Assembly: GCA_041485845.1 (NCBI GenBank)
Contig: JBGPKH010000485.1
Coordinates: forward strand, 1-7,036
DNA from: OMOG01 sp041485845
GTDB lineage: Bacteria > Acidobacteriota > Terriglobia > Bryobacterales > Bryobacteraceae
DNA: 7,036 nucleotides
Reading direction: 5' to 3'
Positions 1 through 5,979 of the stretch are shown here, in pieces; within the stretch, counting starts at the first letter, position 1; the number at the start of each line of letters is the position of its first letter. Position numbers and translations under genes: made by a program. Under the pieces are notes generated by a model. The model was not told where the DNA came from, made no database searches, and saw only the letters and a program-made list of their open reading frames with translations.

Positions 1-2
1 CC

Positions 3-1592
3 GGCTCGGGCGCCACCAGCGGCGTCGCCATGGCGCACTACGAATTGCACGCCTGGTGCCTGCTGGTCCTCGGCTGGGTCTTCGTTCCGTTCTACATGCG
101 GTCGAAAGTCTTCACCATGCCGGAGTTCCTGGAACGGCGCTTCAGCGAAAGCTCCCGCTACATCCTCTCCATCGTCTACCTGATCACCTTCGTCGTCTCC
201 AAAATCGCGGTCGGCATCTTCGCCGGCGGCGTGGTCTTCGGCACTCTTTTCCCGGAAATGCATTTGCACCTCGGCGGCGTGGAAATCGATAGCTTCTGGA
301 TCGGCTCCGTGCTGGTCATCGCGCTCACCGGTCTCTACACCATCCTCGGCGGTATGCGCGCCGTGGCTTACAACGATGCCGTGCAGGTGGTGGTCCTGAT
401 TCTGGGTTCGGCCTTGCTGACCTTCTACGGCCTGCACCGGTTGGGCGGCTGGGGCGAACTGCGGCGACTGTGCGGATCCGACATGTTCAACCTCTGGAAG
501 CCGCTCATCCCGGCCGGCGTCGAAGGCACCTGGGCGCCGGTGCTCGAGACCAATGCCAGCGGCGCCATCGTGAAGGAGGCCTGGTATTTCAACAGCTACT
601 TCCCGTGGCTCGGCATGCTGTTCTGCGCGCCTATCATCGGCCTGTGGTATTGGTGTACCGACCAGTACATCGTGCAGCGCGCGCTGGGAGCGCCCAACGA
701 GCACGTGGCCCGCCGCGGCAGCATTTTCGCCTCGTTCCTCAAACTCTCGCCCGTTTATCTGTTCATCATCCCCGGACTGGTCTGCTACGCCCTCGCCAAA
801 AGCGGCAAGGTTCCCGAGCTCGCGGCCATGATCGGACCCAACGGGCAGGCCAATACGGCAGCGGCCCAGGGAGCCTTTCCCATGATGGTCCAGTATCTCC
901 TGCCGCCCGGGCTGCGCGGCATCGTGGTGGCCGGACTGCTCTCCGCGTTGATGGGGTCGCTCGCCGGCGTGTTCAACGCCTGCTCCACGCTCTTCACCGT
1001 GGATCTCTACCAGAAGTGGAAGCCCCGCGCCACCGAGCATCAGCTCGTCAGGACCGGCCGCATCGCCACCACCGTGATGGTGCTGATCGCCATGGCCTGG
1101 ATCCCCGTCATCAAGGGCGCGCAAGGCCTCTACAACTATTTGCAGGCGGTGCAGGGCTACCTGGCGCCCCCCATCTTCGTGGTCTTCTTCTTCGGCGTGT
1201 TCTTCAAGCGGCTCAACGCGCAGGGCGCCTTCTGGTCCATGCTGGTGGGCTTCGGGCTGGGTCTGTTTCGCATGATCGTGGACACTCCGGTGACGCTCGG
1301 CCTGCAGGGATTCCAGAACGGCTACGCACCCGGATCGTTCCTCTGGATCGTCAACAACATCTACTTCCAGTACTTCAGCGTGCTGATCACCATCGTGTCG
1401 GCGGTGGTCATGGTGGGGGTAAGTCACATGACCGCGGCGCCCGACTACGGCAGGATTCAGAGCCTCACGTTTGAGACCGTGACACACGCCGACCTGAAGG
1501 ATAGCCGGGAGAGCTGGAGTTGGCGTGAAGTGGCGGGCTCCGGCGTCGTGTTGTTCTTCATCATCGGCGCCTATCTGTATTTCAGGGGGTAG
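3..1592 (+). CDS. SGLT-type sodium:solute symporter (SSS family), 5' end missing
   Basis: Inner-membrane secondary transporter that would couple sodium entry to uptake of a solute, most likely a sugar or polyol. The frame is open from position 3, and the residues before the first Met (codon at 30), GSGATSGVA, match the conserved glycine-rich stretch of the family, so the true start lies upstream of the window. Numbering from that Met, TMPEFL lies at 29-34, the SGLT-like signature WYWCTDQYIVQR at 206-217, FLKLSP at 236-241 and YLQAVQGYLAPP around 370-381. The Glu, Tyr-Trp, Lys and Gln that I recall as sugar-site residues in human SGLT1 are all present. Most of the protein is hydrophobic membrane helix, and the last helix ends at the stop. 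Oddity: the usual Ser-Ser of the Na2 sodium site reads Gly309-Ser310. The next gene starts 3 bp after the stop, which suggests translational coupling. The family is sure; the substrate is not known. Confidence 0.93.
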   Translation, partial: GSGATSGVAMAHYELHAWCLLVLGWVFVPFYMRSKVFTMPEFLERRFSESSRYILSIVYLITFVVSKIAVGIFAGGVVFGTLFPEMHLHLGGVEIDSFWIGSVLVIALTGLYTILGGMRAVAYNDAVQVVVLILGSALLTFYGLHRLGGWGELRRLCGSDMFNLWKPLIPAGVEGTWAPVLETNASGAIVKEAWYFNSYFPWLGMLFCAPIIGLWYWCTDQYIVQRALGAPNEHVARRGSIFASFLKLSPVYLFIIPGLVCYALAKSGKVPELAAMIGPNGQANTAAAQGAFPMMVQYLLPPGLRGIVVAGLLSALMGSLAGVFNACSTLFTVDLYQKWKPRATEHQLVRTGRIATTVMVLIAMAWIPVIKGAQGLYNYLQAVQGYLAPPIFVVFFFGVFFKRLNAQGAFWSMLVGFGLGLFRMIVDTPVTLGLQGFQNGYAPGSFLWIVNNIYFQYFSVLITIVSAVVMVGVSHMTAAPDYGRIQSLTFETVTHADLKDSRESWSWREVAGSGVVLFFIIGAYLYFRG

Positions 1593-1595
1593 CGC

Positions 1596-2336
1596 GTGGC
1601 CGGGAGCCCGCTGCTCGAAATCCGCCACGTGTCGTACGCCATCGGCGGCCGGTCCATCCTGCGCGATGTCAGCCTGAGTGTCGCCGAGGGCGAGACGCTG
1701 GTGCTGCTGGGCCGCAGCGGTTCCGGCAAGACCACACTCCTGAAAGCCGTGAACGGTCTGGTGCAGCCGACCTCGGGCGAGATCTGGTTCGAAGGCAAGT
1801 CCTCCGCCGAGTGGGATCCCATCCGGTTGCGGCGGCGCATGGGCTACGTCATTCAGGACGCCGGACTCTTTCCGCACTGGACCGTGGCCGCGAATATCGG
1901 GCTCGTGCCGCGCCTGGAAAACCGGCCCCCGGACGCGGTGGCGGAACGCGTGGAGAACCTGCTCGCCACCGTGGGGCTCGACCCCGCAGAGTTCCGCGCG
2001 CGCTATCCCCGGCAGCTTTCCGGAGGCCAGAAGCAGCGCGTGGGTATCGCGCGCGCACTGGCTGCCGATCCGCCGCTGCTCCTGCTCGACGAGCCTTTCG
2101 CCGCGCTCGACCCCATCACGCGCCTCGATCTGCAGCGCCAGTTTCTGGACCTCCGGCGCTCCGTGCGCAAGGCCGCGCTCTTCGTCACACACGACGTGCG
2201 CGAAGCGCTCATGATGGCTTCTCGCGTCGCGTTGCTGAAAGACGGCGCGATCGACACGCTCGCCTCGCCCCGGGAATTCCGGTGCGCGCAGACCGCCGAG
2301 GCGAGGGCCTTCCTCGCCGGACTGGAGGCGGAATGA
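1596..2336 (+). CDS. ABC transporter ATP-binding protein, OpuCA/ProV/OsmV type (compatible-solute importer)
   Basis: Cytoplasmic ATPase that powers an ABC importer. All nucleotide-binding motifs are visible in 246 residues: Walker A GRSGSGKTT at 39-47, Q-loop Gln87 in VIQDAGLFPHWTV, signature LSGGQ at 141-145, Walker B LLLLDEP at 161-167, D-loop ALD at 170-172 and switch His199. The Q-loop context (GLFPHWTVAANI) is typical of the quaternary-amine/betaine branch. There are no C-terminal CBS domains, unlike the longer OpuCA/OpuAA proteins, so it lacks the CBS-based ionic-strength sensing known for some members. The GTG start at 1596 lies 3 bp after the symporter stop; no strong Shine-Dalgarno site is visible, so translational coupling is likely. 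The permease and binding-protein genes follow, separated by a hairpin-rich repeat. The family is clear; the ligand of the complex is inferred. Confidence 0.95.
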   Translation: MAGSPLLEIRHVSYAIGGRSILRDVSLSVAEGETLVLLGRSGSGKTTLLKAVNGLVQPTSGEIWFEGKSSAEWDPIRLRRRMGYVIQDAGLFPHWTVAANIGLVPRLENRPPDAVAERVENLLATVGLDPAEFRARYPRQLSGGQKQRVGIARALAADPPLLLLDEPFAALDPITRLDLQRQFLDLRRSVRKAALFVTHDVREALMMASRVALLKDGAIDTLASPREFRCAQTAEARAFLAGLEAE

Positions 2337-2337
2337 T

Positions 2338-2403
2338 GTGGGGCAGGTTGTCAACCTGCGGCCGATTGCCAATCGGCCAGCCGAGCGAAGCTCGGCCGGA
2401 GTC
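2338..2403 (+). repeat. Intergenic element of three tandem hairpins (REP-like) between ATPase and permease genes
   Basis: Three perfect inverted repeats follow one another: GCAGGTTG/CAACCTGC at 2343-2350 and 2352-2359, GGCCGATT/AATCGGCC at 2360-2367 and 2371-2378 (loop GCC), and GCCGAGC/GCTCGGC at 2380-2386 and 2390-2396 (loop GAA). The element begins with GTGGGGCAGG, one base after the ATPase stop codon, and ends just before the permease ribosome-binding site. The head resembles the end of the element at 5916-5979 (GTGGGACAGG when read on the minus strand), so both probably belong to one dispersed family. Known REP elements inside operons can protect the upstream mRNA and lower expression of downstream genes; that role here is inference. 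The whole stretch happens to be open in the permease frame. Confidence 0.8.
2398..2401 (+). promoter_or_regulatory. Ribosome-binding site deciding the permease start
   Basis: GGAG lies 5 bases before the ATG at 2407, an ideal spacing. The competing GTG at 2338 has no such site and would begin inside the hairpin repeat. This supports the shorter permease. Confidence 0.65.
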
Positions 2404-2406
2404 ACC

Positions 2407-3024
2407 ATGAACACACGACTTGCCGCTGAAATACTGGCGCTCTCGCTCGAGCACCTGCAACTGGTGTCGATCGCCATCGCGGTGGCCGCCGCCATCGGCC
2501 TCCCCGGCGCGGTGTTGCTTGCGCGGCGCGCCGGCGCGCGCCGCTGGGTGCTCGGGTTCGCCAACATCGCGCAGACCATTCCCAGCCTCGCGCTGTTCGG
2601 ATTCCTGTTGCCGCTGCCGCTCATCGGCGGCATCGGGAAGCAGACCGCCATCGTGGCGCTGTGCCTCTACGCCTTGCTGCCGATCCTGCGCAATGCGCTG
2701 GTCGGGATCCTGGGAGTCGATCCCGCGGTTCGCGAATCCGCGGTGGCAATGGGGATGACGCATCGCCAGATTCTCTGGCAGGTGGAACTGCCGCTGGCAA
2801 TCCCATCGATCGTGGCGGGACTTCGTATTGCGACTGTCGCTACCATAGGAACGGCCACCATCGCCGCGGCCATCGGCGGCGGTGGATTGGGAGTGTTCAT
2901 CTTCCGAGGCATCTCCATGGTGGACACGCCTACGGTGCTGGCGGGCGCGGTCCCCGCCGCGGTGATGGCGCTGCTGGCCGATGAGGGTTTGGAATGGATC
3001 GAACGAAGATGGTCGCCTGCCTGA
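2407..3024 (+). CDS. ABC transporter permease, OpuCB/ProW/OsmW type
   Basis: Membrane-spanning subunit of the compatible-solute ABC importer, 205 residues from ATG 2407. There are about five to six hydrophobic helices (roughly residues 16-38, 52-75, 79-100, 135-160 and 172-192). The QTIPSLALFGF stretch (56-66) and the YALLPILRN stretch (88-96) are typical of the OpuCB/YehW family. The coupling loop that contacts the ATPase is visible as ESAVAMG (110-116), followed by the ELPLAIP segment at 127-133. A longer reading from GTG 2338 adds 23 polar residues encoded wholly by the hairpin repeat; it has no ribosome-binding site, and family members start close to the first helix, so I prefer 2407. The gene overlaps the start of the binding-protein gene by 31 bp. 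Sure of the family, fairly sure of the start. Confidence 0.92.
   Translation: MNTRLAAEILALSLEHLQLVSIAIAVAAAIGLPGAVLLARRAGARRWVLGFANIAQTIPSLALFGFLLPLPLIGGIGKQTAIVALCLYALLPILRNALVGILGVDPAVRESAVAMGMTHRQILWQVELPLAIPSIVAGLRIATVATIGTATIAAAIGGGGLGVFIFRGISMVDTPTVLAGAVPAAVMALLADEGLEWIERRWSPA
2983..2987 (+). promoter_or_regulatory. Ribosome-binding site for the binding-protein gene, inside the permease gene
   Basis: GAGGG lies 6 bases before the ATG at 2994, whereas the alternative in-frame ATG at 3009 has only a weak GAAG immediately upstream. The site is inside the permease reading frame, which points to coupled translation. Confidence 0.55.
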
Positions 3025-3872
3025 GCGCGCTGCTGTTGGCGTCCTGTTCGCGGCCGCCGCGAATTGTGGTCGGCTCCAAGAACTTCACCGAGCAGATTCT
3101 GCTCGGCGAGATCCTGGCGCAACAGATCGAGCGGCGCATGGGGGCGCCGGTGGAGCGCAAGCTCAACCTCGGCGGCACGCTGCTGGCCCATGAGGCGCTC
3201 GCCAAAGGATTGATCGACCTGTATCCCGAGTACACCGGCACCGCCCTGACGGCCGTTCTGAAACAGCCGCCGTTCCCCGATGCGCGCGCGGTGCTGGGCG
3301 CCGTGCGCGCGGCTTACCAGAAGCAGTGGCGTCTCGACTGGCTCAGGCCGCTGGGCTTCAACAACACGTTCGCCATGATGGTTCGCGGCGAGACGGCCCG
3401 CGGCAGTAAGCTGGCCACCCTCTCCGATGCCGCCCGCGGCCAACCGTGGCGCATGGGAGTCGGCTACGAGTTCAAGAACCGCGCCGACGGGCTCGACGGT
3501 TTACTCAAGATATACAATCTGCGTCTCGCGGGAGAACCGGTGACCATGGATCTGGGGTTGCTCTACTCCGCGCTCCAGGGCCGCAAGGTGGACTTGATCG
3601 CGGCCAATTCCACCGACGGTATGGCCTCCGTCCTCGACATCGCCGTCCTTCAAGACGACAGGCATTACTTTCCGCCGTATGAGTGCGCCGTGGTGGTCCG
3701 CGAGGACACCCTGGCGCGCTTCCCGTTACTTCGTGAAACGCTGGAGCAACTGGCCGGGAAGCTGCCCGACGCTGTCATGCGAAAGCTCAACTATGCTGTC
3801 GATGGTGAACATCGTCCGCCGGCACAGGTAGCAGGGGAATTCCTGATTTCACTGTCCACCAAGCTTCAATAG
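2994..3872 (+). CDS. Substrate-binding lipoprotein of OpuC/ProX/OsmX-type ABC importer
   Basis: Extracytoplasmic solute receptor of the OpuAC/ProX family, 292 residues. A short lipoprotein signal ends in lipobox LASC with lipid-anchor Cys18. Family landmarks follow in order: VVGSKNFTEQ (25-34), LYPEYTGT (76-83), LGFNNTFAM (120-128), YEFKNRADGLDGL (158-170), NSTDG (205-209) and QDDRHYFPPY (220-229). From memory of Archaeoglobus fulgidus ProX, the betaine cage is built from Tyr63, Tyr111, Tyr190 and Tyr214; the matching positions here appear to be Tyr80, Phe126, Asn205 and Tyr229, so two cage tyrosines differ. Lys29, Thr83 and Arg163 look conserved. The gene overlaps the permease by 31 bp and completes the importer. 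The ligand could be a betaine or choline relative, or something else. A second start at ATG 3009 would keep the signal peptide but has a weaker ribosome-binding site. Confidence 0.93.
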   Translation: MDRTKMVACLSALLLASCSRPPRIVVGSKNFTEQILLGEILAQQIERRMGAPVERKLNLGGTLLAHEALAKGLIDLYPEYTGTALTAVLKQPPFPDARAVLGAVRAAYQKQWRLDWLRPLGFNNTFAMMVRGETARGSKLATLSDAARGQPWRMGVGYEFKNRADGLDGLLKIYNLRLAGEPVTMDLGLLYSALQGRKVDLIAANSTDGMASVLDIAVLQDDRHYFPPYECAVVVREDTLARFPLLRETLEQLAGKLPDAVMRKLNYAVDGEHRPPAQVAGEFLISLSTKLQ

Positions 3873-3885
3873 TACTGGCAGTACT
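3871..3885. promoter_or_regulatory. Perfect 15-bp palindrome at the end of the transporter operon
   Basis: AGTACTGGCAGTACT is a perfect dyad (7+1+7) that begins inside the stop codon of the binding-protein gene. It is followed by a pyrimidine-rich stretch (TTGTTACTTCTCTCCT) but no continuous T-run. It could be an operator for the downstream small gene or a weak terminator; the sequence does not decide. Confidence 0.4.
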
Positions 3886-3922
3886 TGTTACTTCTCTCCT
3901 AACCCGCGATGATAGAAGGGAC

Positions 3923-4123
3923 ATGGTCCGTGCGGTGTGTCTCATCGGCATGACCGGTGGTTTTCTGGCGATCTCGCCCAAGCTGCGGGATAGCGTGGTG
4001 GATACTTTTGCCATGGCCAGCACGGGATTGGAACAGCACAGTCCTTACTCGTATGTCGGTGTGGGTGTGGCCGTCCTGGTGGGTCTCATCATCATGCTGA
4101 ACAGGGGTTCGGCGGCACGGTAA
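3923..4123 (+). CDS. Small hypothetical membrane protein (66 residues)
   Basis: I do not recognise this protein. It has a hydrophobic N-terminal segment (residues 3-17, AVCLIGMTGGFLAIS), a polar middle (about 18-41, with KLRDSVVDTF) and a strong hydrophobic C-terminal helix (about 44-60, with VGVGVAVLVGLIIML), ending in a short basic tail NRGSAAR. It could be one tail-anchored helix or a two-helix hairpin. The purine-rich AGAAGGG at 3914-3920 precedes the ATG, though closer than usual (2 bases). An internal Met10 (ATG 3950) is a possible later start. It stands alone between the transporter operon and the hydrolase, with palindromes on both sides. Base composition resembles the neighbours. Coding is supported by the ribosome-binding site and the clear membrane segment, not by homology. 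Confidence 0.6.
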   Translation: MVRAVCLIGMTGGFLAISPKLRDSVVDTFAMASTGLEQHSPYSYVGVGVAVLVGLIIMLNRGSAAR

Positions 4124-4166
4124 GAACGCGCCACCGGCTGCCAGGCGCTCCTCGCGTCCTCAACCT

Positions 4167-4181
4167 GTAATACCTTATTAC
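4167..4181. promoter_or_regulatory. Perfect palindrome directly upstream of the hydrolase start codon
   Basis: GTAATA-CCT-TATTAC is a 6+3+6 inverted repeat, strikingly AT-rich for its surroundings, ending 1 base before the hydrolase ATG at 4183. It occupies the place where a Shine-Dalgarno site should be, and none is present. It could be an operator, or hold the -10 box (TAATAC) of a promoter giving a very short or leaderless message. Both readings are inference. Confidence 0.4.
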
Positions 4182-4182
4182 C

Positions 4183-5919
4183 ATGCGTCTCCTCGTGGCG
4201 GTCTTCTCTGCCGGCCTCTCCGCGCAGGCCCAAATTCCCGCGCAAGACGCGCGCAACCTCAACCTCCCGAACACGGACACCCACTTCGCTCCGAAGGCAT
4301 ACCAGACACTCTCCGAGTGGCAGGCCCACAAGGAACACCTGCGCAAACAGATCCTCTCCGCCGCGGGCCTGCTCCCTCTATTTCCGAAAAACGACCTCCA
4401 CCCCAAGATCTTCGGACGAATCGAGAACCGCGACTACTCGATCGAAAAGGTGCTGCTCGAAACCCTCCCCGGCTATTACCTGGGCGGCAATCTCTACCGG
4501 CCGCTGAAGCCTGCCCCTCCCGAGGGATTTCCCGCCGTGCTCTCTCCCCACGGCCACTGGAACTATGGGCGCCTGGAGCACACCACCATTGCGTCCGTGC
4601 CCGCGCGCGCGATCAACCTCGCGCGGCAGGGGTACGTGGTTTTCGCTTACGACATGGTGGGCTACAACGACACCATCCAGACCGCTCACGATTTTGGCGA
4701 CAAGCCCGTCGAGCAATTGTGGGGCTTCGGTCCGCTGGGGCTCCAGTTGTGGAACTCGATCCGGGTCGTGGACTTTCTGGAATCGCTCCCCGGCGTGAAC
4801 CCCGACCGGATCGGCGTTACGGGAGCGTCGGGCGGCGCCACACAGACGCTGCTGATTTCGGCAGTCGACGACCGCATCCAGTTCTCGGCGCCCGCCAACA
4901 TGGTGTCTCTCATCATGCAGGGCGGCGGGCTGTGCGAGAACGCGCCCAACCTGCGGCTCGACACCACCAACGTGGAGTTTGCCGCCATGATGGCGCCGCG
5001 GCCCATGCTCATGACCGCCGCCACGGGAGACTGGACCAGGAACATGCTCCAGGAGGAGTACCCCGCGGTGCGCGCCATCTACGACCTCTACGGCAAAGGC
5101 GAAGACGTCGAGACTCTCCTGCTCGACGCGCCGCACAATTACAACCAGCCCAATCGCGAGGCGATGTACGCGTTCTTCGGCAAGCACGTTCTCGGCGAAA
5201 AGGACGCGGCCAAGCTCAAGGAGAAGAGCATTCGCGTGGAGAAGCTGCAGGACATGCTCGCGCTGCACAACCGCGCGCTTCCCGACAACGCCATCTCCGC
5301 CCAGCAACTGTTCGACGAATGGGTTCGTTTCGCCAGAGATCAGAGCGGCAACGAACGCGAGCGGCTCACCTACGCGTTGGCGGCGGACTGGCCGTCGCAG
5401 GTGCTCAGCGAGGTCAACGGCGAGCGCATTCTATTGGGCCGCGTGGGTACGGGGGATCGCATCCCCGGAATCTTCGTGAAGGGTTCGAACCCGCCGGTCC
5501 TGGTGGTTCACCCGGAGGGCGCCGCGGCGGCGCGCCAGGCGCCCGAAGTCGCGAGCCTGCTGCAATCGGGCCGCGCGGTATTGATGATCGACGCCTTCCA
5601 GACCGGGACGGCGGTGGCGCCGCGCGACCGCACGGTGAAGATGTTCCTGACCTTCAACAAATCCGACGATGCCAACCGCGTGCAGGACATCCTCACCGCG
5701 CTTGCCTGGCTGAACACTCCGCAGACCCGGCTGGTGGGCCTCGGGAAAGCAGCGGTCTGGTGCGTGTTCGCCGCCGCTGTGGCGCGTCAGCCGGTCGAAT
5801 TGCAGGCCGATCTCGCACCGTTCAGCGGAACGGACCAGCAGTATATCGACAGCTTCTTCGTTCCGGGCATCCAGCGCGCGGGCGGTCTGCGCGCCGCGCG
5901 CCAGTTGGTGGGGAAGTAG
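4183..5919 (+). CDS. Secreted two-domain alpha/beta-hydrolase (acetylxylan-esterase-like)
   Basis: Probable exported serine hydrolase or esterase, 578 residues; the substrate is unknown. A short signal peptide (about 1-16, ending AQA before Gln17) leads to a helical cap (35-70). The first catalytic domain (about 75-345) has the oxyanion-type HGHW at 123-126, nucleophile elbow GASGG with Ser216 at 214-218, probable acid Asp283 (ATGDWT) and probable base His318 (DAPHNYN). A linker with charged helices (340-400) follows. The second domain (about 415-578) repeats the fold order: VVHPEG (441-446), then GRAVLMIDAF (463-472), then VGLGKAAVW (518-526) where the nucleophile elbow should be, with Gly-Lys and no Ser. 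It is therefore probably non-catalytic. The ATG at 4183 is the first after an in-frame stop (4168-4170) and has no Shine-Dalgarno site. The stop codon lies inside the inverted repeat at 5916-5979. Fold and active site are confident; the esterase specificity is a guess from general resemblance to acetylxylan esterases. Confidence 0.9.
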   Translation: MRLLVAVFSAGLSAQAQIPAQDARNLNLPNTDTHFAPKAYQTLSEWQAHKEHLRKQILSAAGLLPLFPKNDLHPKIFGRIENRDYSIEKVLLETLPGYYLGGNLYRPLKPAPPEGFPAVLSPHGHWNYGRLEHTTIASVPARAINLARQGYVVFAYDMVGYNDTIQTAHDFGDKPVEQLWGFGPLGLQLWNSIRVVDFLESLPGVNPDRIGVTGASGGATQTLLISAVDDRIQFSAPANMVSLIMQGGGLCENAPNLRLDTTNVEFAAMMAPRPMLMTAATGDWTRNMLQEEYPAVRAIYDLYGKGEDVETLLLDAPHNYNQPNREAMYAFFGKHVLGEKDAAKLKEKSIRVEKLQDMLALHNRALPDNAISAQQLFDEWVRFARDQSGNERERLTYALAADWPSQVLSEVNGERILLGRVGTGDRIPGIFVKGSNPPVLVVHPEGAAAARQAPEVASLLQSGRAVLMIDAFQTGTAVAPRDRTVKMFLTFNKSDDANRVQDILTALAWLNTPQTRLVGLGKAAVWCVFAAAVARQPVELQADLAPFSGTDQQYIDSFFVPGIQRAGGLRAARQLVGK

Positions 5920-5979
5920 GACAGGCCTCCTGGCCAGTCCTTTGTTGCGCGAAAAGACAGGCCAGGAGGCCTGTCCCAC
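5916..5979. repeat. 64-bp inverted-repeat element (REPIN-like) between convergent genes
   Basis: The left arm at 5916-5935 and right arm at 5960-5979 are inverted copies of 20 bp with one mismatch (A at 5918); the inner 17 bp (5919-5935 and 5960-5976) pair perfectly around a 24-base loop. Each arm is also near-palindromic on its own: GACAGGCC-AGGA-GGCCTGTC (5956-5975) is perfect, and GGACAGGCC-TCCT-GGCCAGTCC (5919-5940) has one mismatch. This is the architecture of inverted REP pairs. The element fills the gap between the hydrolase and receiver genes and overlaps both stop codons. As a very stable hairpin it may act as a two-way transcription end or mRNA 3' stabiliser, though no T-run follows on either side. 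Confidence 0.85.

Noticed and set aside
470..1474. Plus-strand open frame of 334 residues inside the symporter gene
   Set aside because: Arg/His-rich low-complexity translation without motifs, in the wrong frame of a conserved membrane protein.
2667..3443. Minus-strand open frame of 258 residues opposite permease and binding protein
   Set aside because: Both plus-strand genes have clear family motifs; the antisense translation shows none.
4378..5307. Minus-strand open frame of 309 residues opposite the hydrolase
   Set aside because: Mirror of the codon pattern of the hydrolase; Val/Gly/Arg/His-rich with no motif or start signal.
5919..5976. The strong hairpin as a classical intrinsic terminator
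   Set aside because: The stem is strong, but no T-run follows it on either strand, so I list it as a repeat with only possible terminator activity.
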